NCBI GenBank assembly: GCA_946626905.1 | Contig: CAMOVA010000006.1 | Coordinates: forward strand, 1-24,801 | Source: an uncultured Bacillota bacterium | GTDB taxonomy: Bacteria > Bacillota_I > Bacilli_A > RF39 > UBA660 | Reading direction: 5' to 3' | DNA length: 24,801 nucleotides | Shown here: positions 1 through 7,884 of the stretch, one piece after another | Numbering within the stretch: position 1 is the stretch's first letter | How the letters are laid out: every line of letters begins with the position of its first letter | The notes under the pieces: generated by a model | Seen by the model: only the letters and a program-made list of their open reading frames with translations | What the model was told of the DNA's origin: nothing | Database searches by the model: none | Program-made: the position numbers and the translations under genes

Positions 1-282
1 GAACAAAACCCATTTGAAATACCAGCACAACCAGCAATGGAACAACCAATGAATAACAATGGATTCTCACCAATGCCTAATTATCCTTATCCAGCTACTG
101 AAGAATTAACTCCATTAATGCCAGAAACACAACAAGCAGGACCAAGTGCTGATTTAAATACAGTTATTAATACAATGAGAGATTGCATTAAACAAATAGA
201 ATCATTTGGTTACAAAGTAGATTCTGAAGAAGCTGATATGGAAAAAATGTATGAATTTAATATAAAAATAACAAAAGCATAA
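1..282 (+). CDS. Pro/Gln/Met-rich protein, 5'-truncated
   Basis: The reading frame is open from base 1, so this is the last 93 codons of a gene that begins upstream of the window; an internal ATG at 37 is not needed as a start. The visible N-terminal half is low complexity and rich in Pro, Gln, Asn and Met (for example NNNGFSPMPNYPYPA), which suggests a disordered linker. The last ~43 residues (from DLNTVINTMRDC) look like a compact helical/basic-acidic module ending in FNIKITKA. I do not recognise the family. A strong terminator follows directly, so it ends its own transcript. A disordered stretch followed by a small conserved C-terminal module would suit a scaffold or an envelope/cytoplasmic adaptor, but that is only inference. 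Confidence 0.75.
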   Translation, partial: EQNPFEIPAQPAMEQPMNNNGFSPMPNYPYPATEELTPLMPETQQAGPSADLNTVINTMRDCIKQIESFGYKVDSEEADMEKMYEFNIKITKA

Positions 283-284
283 TT

Positions 285-312
285 AAAAAGTATAGTTCTA
301 TACTTTTTTTTT
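285..312 (+). terminator. Intrinsic terminator after the partial gene
   Basis: The arms AAAAAGTATA and TATACTTTTT close on a GTTC loop and run into an uninterrupted T tract. The hairpin begins 2 nt after the stop codon. The next gene's extended -10 follows within 10 bp. Confidence 0.85.
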
Positions 313-318
313 AAAATA

Positions 319-340
319 TGATATTATTAAAATAGGAGGA
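319..340 (+). promoter_or_regulatory. Extended -10 promoter and SD for the 349 gene
   Basis: TGATATTAT (TGn plus TATTAT at 322-327) predicts a start near A334, which is the first base of the SD AGGAGGA (334-340). The leader would be about 15 nt. No convincing -35 is visible because that position falls in the preceding terminator. Confidence 0.5.
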
Positions 341-348
341 ATAGAAAT

Positions 349-633
349 ATGGAAAATAATGATTATATAGCAAAAACTCAATCAGGAAATATAAATTTTC
401 CAAACGGGCAAGATCATTTATATTATATGGGTTATAAAGATGGTTCTGAGGTGGCACAAGCTAAAAAATCTACAGAAGATTTTGAATTAATAAGCTTTAC
501 TGAAGAAAAATTAAAAAGAATTGTAAATCCTGAACCTTATATTAGAGGGTACTATGATGGAATGTGCAATCAATTATGTTTAGTACCAGATGAAGAATTT
601 ATAAACTCGTTAATTTCATCGAAACAAAAATAG
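349..633 (+). CDS. Small unknown protein with two GYxDG motifs
   Basis: This is a 94-residue soluble protein with an excellent SD (AGGAGGA) 8 nt before ATG. It carries two similar motifs about 44 residues apart: YYMGYKDG near residues 25-32 and YIRGYYDG near residues 64-71. They suggest an internally duplicated small fold. There is no signal peptide or membrane segment. I do not recognise the family. It stands alone between two terminators with its own extended -10 promoter, so it is monocistronic. The coding call is well supported by codon use, SD and flanking signals. The function is unknown. Confidence 0.8.
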   Translation: MENNDYIAKTQSGNINFPNGQDHLYYMGYKDGSEVAQAKKSTEDFELISFTEEKLKRIVNPEPYIRGYYDGMCNQLCLVPDEEFINSLISSKQK

Positions 634-653
634 AACAAAAGTGTTCTTTTTTT
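632..653 (+). terminator. Intrinsic terminator overlapping a stop codon
   Basis: The stem AGAACA/TGTTCT has an AAAG loop and is followed by seven T. It starts inside the TAG stop of the 349-633 gene. Confidence 0.85.
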
Positions 654-655
654 GT

Positions 656-684
656 TTGTATATAAAAATAAAAAATGGTAAAAT
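656..684 (+). promoter_or_regulatory. Candidate uvrB promoter
   Basis: TTGTAT (656-661), a 17-bp spacer and the extended -10 TGG-TAAAAT (679-684) predict a start near 691 and a ~31-nt leader. The -35 match is weak. No LexA-type box is obvious by eye. Confidence 0.45.
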
Positions 685-721
685 AGTATAGAAATTGGAA
701 ATAATATAAAAGGTGATAAAT

Positions 722-2674
722 ATGTTTAATTTAGTATCAAAATATAAACCATCTGGAGATCAACCAAAAGCAATAGAAAAACTTGTAGATGGAATTAATA
801 GTGATAAGAAATATCAAGTATTATTAGGAGCAACAGGTACAGGTAAAACTTTTACTATTGCTAATGTCATAAAAGAAGTAAATAAACCAACATTGGTATT
901 AGCTCATAATAAAACATTGGCTGGTCAATTATATGCTGAACTTAAAGAATTATTTCCAAACAATCATGTAGAATATTTTGTTTCATATTACGATTATTAT
1001 CAACCAGAAGCATATGTTGCAAAAACAGATACTTATATTGAAAAAGATGCATCAATAAATGATGAAATAGATGAACTCCGTCACTCAGCAACATCATCAT
1101 TATTAAATTATGATGATGTAATAGTGGTTGCATCTGTTTCTTGCATCTATGGTATAGGTGAAATAGAAGAATATAAAAACAAAACTATTACTGTAAATGT
1201 CGGTATGCAAGTTAATAGAGATGAAATTTTATTGAAACTTGTTGATATGTTATATGAAAGAAACAATATAGAATTAAAAAGAGGTACTTTTAGAGTTCAA
1301 GGTGATATTTTAGAAATAATGCCTATTAATCAACACGGAAAAGCAATAAGAATAGATTTTTTTGGTGATGAAGTAGATAGAATTATGGAATATGACACTT
1401 TAACAGGTGCAGTAATAAATAATAAAAAAAGTATTACAATTTTTCCAGCAAGTCACTTTGTTACCAGTGAAGAAAAACTAAAAACAGCAATAGAAAATAT
1501 AAAAATCGAATTAAATGATCAATTGGAAAAGTTTTTGAAAGAAGGAAAATTATTAGAACATCAAAGATTAAAAGAACGTACTAATTATGATTTAGAAATG
1601 CTTTCAGAAACAGGAACATGTAGGGGTGTTGAAAATTATTCAAGACATATTGCTTTAAAACAAGCAGGAGAAACTCCAACAACATTGTTAGATTTCTTTC
1701 CAAAAGATTTTTTAATGGTAGTTGATGAATCACATGTAACATTACCACAAGTTAGGGGTATGTATAATGGAGACCAAGCGAGAAAGAGTGTACTAGTAGA
1801 TTATGGTTTTAGATTACCATCAGCACTAGACAACAGACCATTAAAGTTTGAAGAATTTGAAAAAAAGATAAATCAAATCATATGTGTATCAGCTACACCA
1901 AATGAATATGAAATAGAAAAAAGCAATAACGAAGTTGTAGAACAATTAATAAGACCAACTGGTTTATTGGATCCTGAAATAGAGGTAAGACCTACAAATA
2001 ATCAAATGGATAATTTGCTAGAAGAAATCAATAAAAGAAAAGAAAAAAATGAAAGAGTATTGATTACTACTCTAACTATAAGAATGGCAGAAGAGTTAAC
2101 ATCTTATTTGAAGCAATTAGATTATAAAGTAGCATATTTACATAGTGAAATAAAAACATTAGAAAGATTAGAAATTATAAGAAATTTGCGTCTTGGAAAA
2201 TATGATGTTTTAGTAGGTATTAATCTTTTAAGAGAAGGATTAGATATACCAGAAGTATCCTTAGTGGCAATAATGGATGCTGATAAACAAGGATTCTTAA
2301 GAAGTGAAAAATCACTAATTCAAACAATAGGAAGAGCTGCAAGAAATGCTAATGGTAAAGTAATAATGTATGCAGATAGTATAAGTGATTCAATGGAAGT
2401 TGCAATAAAAGAAACATCAAGAAGAAGAAAAATTCAAGAAGAATATAATCTAAAACATAATATAATACCAAAAACAATTATTAAAGATATAAGTGACGCT
2501 ATATCAAATATAGAAAAAATAGAAGAAAAATCCAAAACAAAAACATTATCTAAAAAAGATAAATTACTTGAAATAGAAACAATAGAGCAACAAATGAAAA
2601 TTGCAGCATCTAATTTAGATTTTGAAACAGCAATGGAATTAAGAGATATTTTATTTGAACTTAAGAGTGAATAA
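722..2674 (+). CDS. uvrB: UvrB, excinuclease ABC subunit B
   Basis: UvrB is the damage-verifying helicase-like subunit of nucleotide excision repair; it is loaded by UvrA and recruits UvrC. I place the start at ATG 722. A GTG at 713 lies within the SD itself (AGGTGAT, 711-717), and the usual family N-terminus is MFNL. The product is 650 aa, normal for the family. Visible features are the Walker A GATGTGKT at residues 36-43, the damage-inserting beta-hairpin region (YYDYYQPEAY, about residues 90-100), the motif II DESH, the helicase C half with QTIGRAARN, and a C-terminal UVR motif (IEQQMKIAASNLDFETAMEL) that binds UvrC. uvrA, often its neighbour, does not follow. The next genes are yvlD-like and lgt, an order also seen near uvrB in Bacillus. 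Confidence 0.98.
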   Translation: MFNLVSKYKPSGDQPKAIEKLVDGINSDKKYQVLLGATGTGKTFTIANVIKEVNKPTLVLAHNKTLAGQLYAELKELFPNNHVEYFVSYYDYYQPEAYVAKTDTYIEKDASINDEIDELRHSATSSLLNYDDVIVVASVSCIYGIGEIEEYKNKTITVNVGMQVNRDEILLKLVDMLYERNNIELKRGTFRVQGDILEIMPINQHGKAIRIDFFGDEVDRIMEYDTLTGAVINNKKSITIFPASHFVTSEEKLKTAIENIKIELNDQLEKFLKEGKLLEHQRLKERTNYDLEMLSETGTCRGVENYSRHIALKQAGETPTTLLDFFPKDFLMVVDESHVTLPQVRGMYNGDQARKSVLVDYGFRLPSALDNRPLKFEEFEKKINQIICVSATPNEYEIEKSNNEVVEQLIRPTGLLDPEIEVRPTNNQMDNLLEEINKRKEKNERVLITTLTIRMAEELTSYLKQLDYKVAYLHSEIKTLERLEIIRNLRLGKYDVLVGINLLREGLDIPEVSLVAIMDADKQGFLRSEKSLIQTIGRAARNANGKVIMYADSISDSMEVAIKETSRRRKIQEEYNLKHNIIPKTIIKDISDAISNIEKIEEKSKTKTLSKKDKLLEIETIEQQMKIAASNLDFETAMELRDILFELKSE

Positions 2675-2697
2675 TATGTTATAATTATTTTGGAGGG
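2655..2697 (+). promoter_or_regulatory. Extended -10 promoter and SD for yvlD-lgt
   Basis: TGT-TATAAT (-10 at 2680-2685) lies just after the uvrB stop. TTGAAC at 2655-2660 is a possible -35 with a long 19-bp spacer. The predicted start, G2692, is the first base of the SD GGAGGG, giving a 12-nt leader. Confidence 0.45.
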
Positions 2698-2703
2698 ATA
2701 TGT

Positions 2704-3105
2704 ATGTCACGAACTTCTAGAGTAAAAGTATTAGAAAATGCTATATATATTATGGCATATGCTTTAATACTAGTACTAATGTCAATTATATTTGATGGAA
2801 CAATACAAATTGATAATTCATTATTAGGAGCATGGGGTATTTTGATATCTATAGTTATTTATATACTTAATAAAACAGTAAAACCATTAATTGTAAGATT
2901 AACAATACCAATAACTGCCCTAACACTAGGATTATTTTATCCATTTATTAATTTATTTATTTTAAAATTAGTTGATTTTATATTTGGTAATCATTTAACA
3001 ATTAAAGGTTATTTATTACCATTATTAATAGCTATAATAATTTCAATATTAAACATTTTAATAGATGAAACATTAATAAAACCAACAATAAGGAAGGAAA
3101 AATAG
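2704..3105 (+). CDS. yvlD: YvlD-family (phage holin superfamily IV) membrane protein
   Basis: This is a 133-aa polytopic membrane protein with about four hydrophobic segments: residues ~12-30, 42-58, 67-92 and 100-120. The segments and the NKTVKPLIVRLTIPITALTLG stretch match the YvlD/DUF360 family. That family is labelled 'phage holin' in databases but is chromosomal and widespread. The exact role is not established; in Bacillus yvlD lies near lgt and uvrB, the same neighbourhood as here. The SD GGAGGG is 6 nt before ATG. The stop is 1 nt before the lgt ATG, so the two are one operon. I see no prophage genes nearby, so a lysis role is unlikely. Confidence 0.85.
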   Translation: MSRTSRVKVLENAIYIMAYALILVLMSIIFDGTIQIDNSLLGAWGILISIVIYILNKTVKPLIVRLTIPITALTLGLFYPFINLFILKLVDFIFGNHLTIKGYLLPLLIAIIISILNILIDETLIKPTIRKEK

Positions 3106-3106
3106 T

Positions 3107-3880
3107 ATGAATCCAATATTTTTTAAAATAGGTGATATATGTATATATTGGTATTCCATAATATTATTAGTAGCCTTCCTTTTAGGTTCTATTGTAGTTA
3201 TAAAAGAATGTGAAAAACAAAATATTGATAAACATAAAATAGAGGATTTAGTTTTTTATTCAATTCCTTTATGTTTGTTAGGTGCAAGAATTTATTATGT
3301 TTTATTTAATCTTGATTATTATTCAAATAATATATTGGACATATTTAAGGTATGGGAAGGTGGTTTAGCAATCCATGGGGGGATAATAGCTGGACTACTT
3401 ATAGTTATATATTTTACAAAAAAGAATAATATAAGAATATTAAAATTAATAGATATATTAGTTTTAGGTTTGATAATAGGACAAATATTAGGTCGTTGGG
3501 GTAATTTTATGAATGGAGAAGCATATGGACCAGTTACTTCATTGTCATTTTTAAAATCTATTCATTTACCACAATTTATTATTAACGGTATGTACATAAA
3601 TGGTGCATATCATCATCCAACATTCTTATATGAATCATTATGGAATTTGATAGGTTTAGTTATAATATTGATAGTAAAAAAATATATTAAAAATAAAGAA
3701 GGATTATCTACTTCAATATATTTAATATGGTATGGAACAGGAAGATTTTTAATAGAGTCTCTTAGAACAGATAGTTTAATGTTTTTAAATATTAAAATCG
3801 CACAGTTAGTATCAATGATTTTTATTCTATCAGGAATATTAATTAGTATTTATATTTTTAAGAAAAAAAGTACGGACTAG
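3107..3880 (+). CDS. lgt: Lgt, prolipoprotein diacylglyceryl transferase
   Basis: Lgt moves diacylglycerol from phosphatidylglycerol to the lipobox cysteine of prolipoproteins, the first lipoprotein maturation step, in the cytoplasmic membrane. The product has 257 aa, slightly short for the family, with about seven membrane segments. The signature GRWGNFMNGE lies at residues 129-138. GGLAIHGG upstream supplies the conserved His region, and a late Arg lies in SLRTDS. The SD AAGGAAGG overlaps the end of the yvlD-like gene, so the pair is probably translationally coupled. A terminator follows immediately. Confidence 0.97.
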   Translation: MNPIFFKIGDICIYWYSIILLVAFLLGSIVVIKECEKQNIDKHKIEDLVFYSIPLCLLGARIYYVLFNLDYYSNNILDIFKVWEGGLAIHGGIIAGLLIVIYFTKKNNIRILKLIDILVLGLIIGQILGRWGNFMNGEAYGPVTSLSFLKSIHLPQFIINGMYINGAYHHPTFLYESLWNLIGLVIILIVKKYIKNKEGLSTSIYLIWYGTGRFLIESLRTDSLMFLNIKIAQLVSMIFILSGILISIYIFKKKSTD

Positions 3881-3901
3881 AGTTTAAAAAACTCTTTTTT
3901 T
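3879..3901 (+). terminator. Intrinsic terminator after lgt
   Basis: The stem AGAGTTT/AAACTCT has an AAA loop and is followed by TTTTTT. It overlaps the lgt stop codon. Confidence 0.88.
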
Positions 3902-3923
3902 GTTATATAATTAAGTAGGTGGT
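3901..3923 (+). promoter_or_regulatory. -10 and SD for yvcK-whiA
   Basis: TATAAT at 3906-3911 follows the terminator T tract. The predicted start near G3918 falls in AGGTGGT (3917-3923), giving a leader of about 9 nt. The -35 position (TTTAAA, 3883-3888) lies inside the terminator. Confidence 0.5.
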
Positions 3924-3926
3924 ACT

Positions 3927-4871
3927 ATGAAAAAAGTAGTAATATTAGGTGGTGGAACTGGAATGTCCACTTTACTTAAAGGATTAAAAAACTTTCCTAT
4001 AGAAATAACATCAATTGTATCAGTTTGTGATGATGGAAAGAGTACAGGAAGATTAAGACGAGAATTTCATCAACCAGCAATGGGTGATATTAGAAAAGTA
4101 ATGGTATCATTATCAGAAACAGAACCATTAGTAGAAGAATTATTAAACTATCGATTTGAAACAACTAGTGATTTAAATGGGCATGCTGTTGGTAATTTGT
4201 TATTAACCGCAATGGCTAATATTACTGGAAATATGTCAGATGGTATAGAATCATTATCCAAAATACTTAATTTAAAAGGAAGAGTTCTTCCAATAACAGA
4301 AGACGATATAACATTGATAGCTGAAATGACTGATAATTCAACTATTAAAGGCGAACATAATATAACTGAAGCTCGTAAGAAAGTAAAAAGAGTATATTAC
4401 GAAAAAGAACCAGTAATAAGAGAAGATGTTTTAAAATCAATTGAAGAAGCAGATTTAGTAATTCTTAGTATGGGTAGTTTATACACAAGTATAATTCCTA
4501 ACTTAATTTGTAAGGATATAATAAAAAAATTAGATGAATCATCTAAAAAAATAATGTATGTTTGTAATATGGTTACTCAACCGGGTGAAACAGATAATAT
4601 GAATGTTAGTGATCATATAAAAATACTTAATGAGTATTTAGGAAAACATAAAATAGATGTAGTAATAGCAAATAATGGCGTTATTACTAAAGAGATAGCA
4701 TTAAAATATGCTACTGAAGAACAAAAAGATCCAGTTTTATTGGATAAAGAAAAAATAAAAGAAATGAATGTAGAATTAATAGAAAATAATTATGTAAGCA
4801 TTAATGAAAATATGATAAGACATAATATAGAAAAACTAGCTTTAGATATATATTCATACATGGTAAGGTGA
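3927..4871 (+). CDS. yvcK: YvcK/GlmR gluconeogenesis and cell-wall factor
   Basis: YvcK (GlmR) binds UDP-GlcNAc and helps steer carbon into wall precursors in Bacillus, where it also affects cell shape on gluconeogenic substrates. The 314-aa product has the CofD-like Rossmann start VVILGGGTGMSTLLKGL, then DDGKSTGRLR, GDIRKVM, HAVGNLLLTA and MGSLYTSIIPNL. In relatives the DDG loop usually reads DDGGSSG, so the Lys here is a small deviation. whiA follows after 4 nt with its SD over the yvcK stop. The usual upstream rapZ is absent: lgt and a terminator take its place. Function is assigned by homology. Confidence 0.95.
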   Translation: MKKVVILGGGTGMSTLLKGLKNFPIEITSIVSVCDDGKSTGRLRREFHQPAMGDIRKVMVSLSETEPLVEELLNYRFETTSDLNGHAVGNLLLTAMANITGNMSDGIESLSKILNLKGRVLPITEDDITLIAEMTDNSTIKGEHNITEARKKVKRVYYEKEPVIREDVLKSIEEADLVILSMGSLYTSIIPNLICKDIIKKLDESSKKIMYVCNMVTQPGETDNMNVSDHIKILNEYLGKHKIDVVIANNGVITKEIALKYATEEQKDPVLLDKEKIKEMNVELIENNYVSINENMIRHNIEKLALDIYSYMVR

Positions 4872-4875
4872 TAGA

Positions 4876-5796
4876 ATGTCATTTACAGCACAAGTAAAAA
4901 ATGAAATCAGCAAATTAGAAGTATCAGAGATAGAATCAATTAGTGAATTATCTGCACTTATAAGAAATAGTGGCTCTATATCTGATAATATAAAAATAAC
5001 AACTGAAAATGCTTCTGTAGCAAGAAGAGTTTTTGTGTTTGTTAAAAATATATTTGGTTATACCCCTAGAATAACTGTTAGACGTGGCTATAACTTTACC
5101 AAAAATTATGTATATATTTTAGAAATAAATAAAAAATTTGATAGTATAAAAAAAGAATTAAGCTTGGATACAGAATTACCAAAAGATTTTATATTAGATG
5201 ATGAAGAATTAAAAAGATCATATTTAAGAGGATTATTTTTATCAAGTGGCAGTGTCAATGATCCAAAAACATCTAGATATCATTTAGAATTCTTTATAGA
5301 AGGAAAAGAGTATTCAAATTTCATAAAAGAATTATTAAATTCATTCAGATTAAACGCTAAAGTTATAAAACGTGATAATAAATACATGGTTTATATAAAG
5401 GAAGCAGAAAAAATAAGTGATTTTTTAAGATTAATAAATGCGATGAATGCATTATTCTATTTTGAAGATATAAGAATTTATAGAGACCATAAAAATATGA
5501 CAAATAGATTAAACAATTGCGAACAAGCAAATGTTGATAGAATTATAGAAACAGCAAATAACCAGTTAAATGATATTCAATTAATAGAAGAAACAAACTC
5601 GTTAGAACTACTAGATGATAAAGTAAGAGAAGTTCTAATATATAGAAAAAAATATCCAGAAGTATCATTGTCTGAATTAGCAGAAATTATTGCAATGGAA
5701 ACAGAACATCCAATAACAAAATCTGGTATATACCATAGAATTAAAAAAATTACTAATTTAGCTAATAAAATAAGAAAAAATCTAGAAAAAAAATAA
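4876..5796 (+). CDS. whiA: WhiA, LAGLIDADG-like/HTH DNA-binding protein
   Basis: WhiA is a conserved Gram-positive protein linked to cell division and chromosome segregation in Bacillus and to sporulation in Streptomyces. The 306-aa length is typical. The N-terminal part is the WhiA N domain. The homing-endonuclease-like core includes YLRGLFLSSGSVNDPKTSRYH, and the C-terminal HTH reads LSELAEIIAM ... ITKSGIYHRI. The SD AGGTGATAGA overlaps the yvcK stop codon, so the two genes are co-translated. The downstream crh (HPr-like) gene of Bacillus is missing; a small unknown gene follows instead. Confidence 0.96.
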   Translation: MSFTAQVKNEISKLEVSEIESISELSALIRNSGSISDNIKITTENASVARRVFVFVKNIFGYTPRITVRRGYNFTKNYVYILEINKKFDSIKKELSLDTELPKDFILDDEELKRSYLRGLFLSSGSVNDPKTSRYHLEFFIEGKEYSNFIKELLNSFRLNAKVIKRDNKYMVYIKEAEKISDFLRLINAMNALFYFEDIRIYRDHKNMTNRLNNCEQANVDRIIETANNQLNDIQLIEETNSLELLDDKVREVLIYRKKYPEVSLSELAEIIAMETEHPITKSGIYHRIKKITNLANKIRKNLEKK

Positions 5797-5805
5797 TATA
5801 TTTAG

Positions 5806-5833
5806 TATAATAAAAAATAAAGTTAAAGGTGGT
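5806..5833 (+). promoter_or_regulatory. Candidate -10 and SD for the rplI-dnaB operon
   Basis: TATAAT at 5806-5811 lies 10 bp after the whiA stop, with a predicted start near 5818 and a leader of about 22 nt containing AAAGGTGG. No good -35 is visible, and no terminator separates whiA from this gene, so read-through is also possible. Confidence 0.35.
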
Positions 5834-5839
5834 AATGTT

Positions 5840-6091
5840 ATGATAATATGGGATTCAAATGTAAATTGTGCTAAAATTTTACAAATTTATAATTTTAAAC
5901 CAGAACAATATGTTTATATTGTAAATACATGTTTAGATTATTATGTGACCGTTGATAAACCATTACCATATCATTGTGATATATGCAATCATAACGATAT
6001 AATAGTCGCAGAAGGATATGTTTCTGAATTAAAAAAATATCAACCAAATATATTCGCTCGTAAAAAAATATATTACAAAAAAAGTAGGTGA
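5840..6091 (+). CDS. Small unknown CxxC protein upstream of rplI
   Basis: This is an 83-aa soluble protein. Cys10 and Cys31 are isolated; H45-C46-x2-C49 and H51 form a single possible metal-binding knuckle (YHCDICNH). The C-terminus is basic (IFARKKIYYKKSR), consistent with nucleic-acid or ribosome contact, though that is inference. Its stop (TGA) is part of the rplI SD, so expression is coupled to ribosomal protein L9. I do not recognise a named family. In Bacillus the place before rplI is taken by gdpP, which is not here. Confidence 0.75.
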   Translation: MIIWDSNVNCAKILQIYNFKPEQYVYIVNTCLDYYVTVDKPLPYHCDICNHNDIIVAEGYVSELKKYQPNIFARKKIYYKKSR

Positions 6092-6095
6092 TAAG

Positions 6096-6539
6096 ATGAA
6101 AGTGATATTTATAAAAGACGTTAAAGGACAAGGTAAACGTGATGAGATAAAGGAAGTAAGCGATGGATATGCAAAAAACTTTCTAATTAAAAATAAATAT
6201 GCAGTTCCAGCAAATTCCACAACTTTAAAAAAATTAAATAATTCAATAGAAACTAGAAAGCAAGAAGAATTAGAATTAATAAATAAATGTAATCAAATTA
6301 AAAATAAGATGGAAAAAGAAAAAATTTCTTTTAAAGTTAAAACAGGTAAATCAGATATGATGTTTGGTCAAATCTCAACAAAGCAAATAAAAGAAGAATT
6401 AAATAAAAAAGGTTATAACGTAGATAAGACACAAATATTGCTTGATCATCCAATAACAAGTTTAGGAGTACACAATGTAGAAATAGAATTACATAAAAGT
6501 GTAAAAGCAGCTATAAAAATAAATGTAGGTAAGGAGTAA
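6096..6539 (+). CDS. rplI: Ribosomal protein bL9
   Basis: bL9 is a two-domain protein of the large ribosomal subunit. The 147-aa product has the N-terminal 23S-binding domain with KVIFIKDVKGQGKRDEI and the DGYAKNFLIKNKYAVPA signature (about residues 26-42). A long connecting helix rich in Lys and Glu (residues ~45-75) and a C-terminal domain (about 80-147) follow. The SD AGGTGATAAG overlaps the stop of the preceding small gene. dnaB starts 4 nt after its stop. The rplI-dnaB order is conserved across Firmicutes. Confidence 0.98.
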   Translation: MKVIFIKDVKGQGKRDEIKEVSDGYAKNFLIKNKYAVPANSTTLKKLNNSIETRKQEELELINKCNQIKNKMEKEKISFKVKTGKSDMMFGQISTKQIKEELNKKGYNVDKTQILLDHPITSLGVHNVEIELHKSVKAAIKINVGKE

Positions 6540-6543
6540 AATT

Positions 6544-7884
6544 ATGAATACAAGAGTAATGCCAAATGATTTAGCAGCAGAACAATGCGTCATAGGTTCA
6601 ATGTTTTTTAGCAAGAAAGCTTTACAAAAATGTATAGAGTCTTTAACAAAAGATTTATTTTATGATGAAAGAAATGCTAAAATTTTTGAATGTATTCAAG
6701 ATCTTTCAGAAGCAGGAAAACCTATAGATATAACAATAGTAACTTCTGAACTTAATAATAGAAAACAATTAGCAAGTGTCGGTGGTGTTGAATATTTAAG
6801 TGAACTTACAACGATTGTTCCATCAGCGGCTAATATTGATGAATATATAAAAATAGTAAGAGAAAAAGCAATTCGTAGAAGATTAATAGAAACAGCATAT
6901 GCCATAGAAAACGATGGATATGATTGTAAAGATTCAATAGATGAAGTACTAGATAGAACTGAAAAAAATGTAATGAATCTTTCTAAAAATAGAACAGGTA
7001 CTGAGTTTAGACCAATACAAGAAGTTTTATTCAAAACTCAAGCAAACTTAGAAAAACTTTCACAATCAAAAAGTGATATTACAGGTTTACCAACAGGTTT
7101 TTATGATATAGATAAAATAACTAGTGGTTTACATGAAAGCCAACTTATAATAATAGCCGCTAGACCAGCAATGGGAAAAACAGCTTTTGCCTTAAATTTA
7201 GTTACAAATGTTGCAACTAACACTGATAAAACAGTAGCACTTTTTAACCTAGAAATGGGAGCTGAACAATTGGCAATGCGTATGTTATCATCTACTGGTC
7301 AAATTGAAGGTGGAAAATTATTAAAAGGAAGACTTGCAAATAATGATTGGAAAAGAGTAAATGAAGCTATATCTAGATTAGCAGAGACAAATATATTTAT
7401 AGATGATACTCCTGGTATAACAATTGGGGAAATAAGAGCCAAAGCTAGAAGGCTTGCTTCTGAGGGAAATTTAGGATTAATTATAATCGACTACCTACAA
7501 TTAATCAGTATTGATTCTAAATATGCAGGAAATAGACAACAAGAAATTTCTGAAATATCAAGATCTTTAAAAACTCTTGCAATGGAATTAAAAATTCCAA
7601 TAATAGCATTAGCTCAATTATCACGTCAAGTTGATTCAAGAGATGACAAAAGACCTATACTTAGTGATTTAAGAGAATCAGGATCTATTGAACAAGATGC
7701 CGATATAGTTGCATTCTTATATCGTGATGATTATTATAATCCAGAAAAAGCAATAGATGAACATACAAGTGAAAGCGAATTTATAATAAGAAAACATCGT
7801 AATGGACCTACTTCAACAATAAAACTTATTTTTAGAAGAAACACTTCTACTTTTGTAAATTTTACAAATAAGGAAGAAAATTAA
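6544..7884 (+). CDS. dnaB: Replicative DNA helicase DnaB (DnaC of Bacillus)
   Basis: This is the hexameric 5'-3' helicase that unwinds DNA at the replication fork and works with primase. The 446-aa product has the N-terminal DnaB domain (from NDLAAEQCVIGSMF), a linker, and the RecA-like C-terminal domain. Walker A is ARPAMGKTA at residues 206-214; Walker B lies in LIIIDYLQLI near residue 316. The later motifs SRQVDSRDDKRP, LRESGSIEQDAD and RKHRNGPT are present. No intein interrupts the ATPase site. The stop overlaps the walJ ATG by one base (TAATG), so the two are translationally coupled. Confidence 0.98.
   Translation: MNTRVMPNDLAAEQCVIGSMFFSKKALQKCIESLTKDLFYDERNAKIFECIQDLSEAGKPIDITIVTSELNNRKQLASVGGVEYLSELTTIVPSAANIDEYIKIVREKAIRRRLIETAYAIENDGYDCKDSIDEVLDRTEKNVMNLSKNRTGTEFRPIQEVLFKTQANLEKLSQSKSDITGLPTGFYDIDKITSGLHESQLIIIAARPAMGKTAFALNLVTNVATNTDKTVALFNLEMGAEQLAMRMLSSTGQIEGGKLLKGRLANNDWKRVNEAISRLAETNIFIDDTPGITIGEIRAKARRLASEGNLGLIIIDYLQLISIDSKYAGNRQQEISEISRSLKTLAMELKIPIIALAQLSRQVDSRDDKRPILSDLRESGSIEQDADIVAFLYRDDYYNPEKAIDEHTSESEFIIRKHRNGPTSTIKLIFRRNTSTFVNFTNKEEN

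Noticed and set aside
713..721. GTG at 713 as the uvrB start
   Set aside because: It lies inside the SD AGGTGAT; ATG 722 has proper spacing and gives the usual MFNL start.
942..1133. Antisense and other-frame open frames (such as 942-1133, 6696-7034, 11188-11499, 12253-12507, 17799-18170, 19253-19585)
   Set aside because: They lie over well-supported genes, lack SDs and have composition explained by the complementary strand.
2704..3105. Phage holin or prophage remnant
   Set aside because: The family name is historical; there are no other phage genes, and the yvlD-lgt-uvrB neighbourhood is chromosomal.
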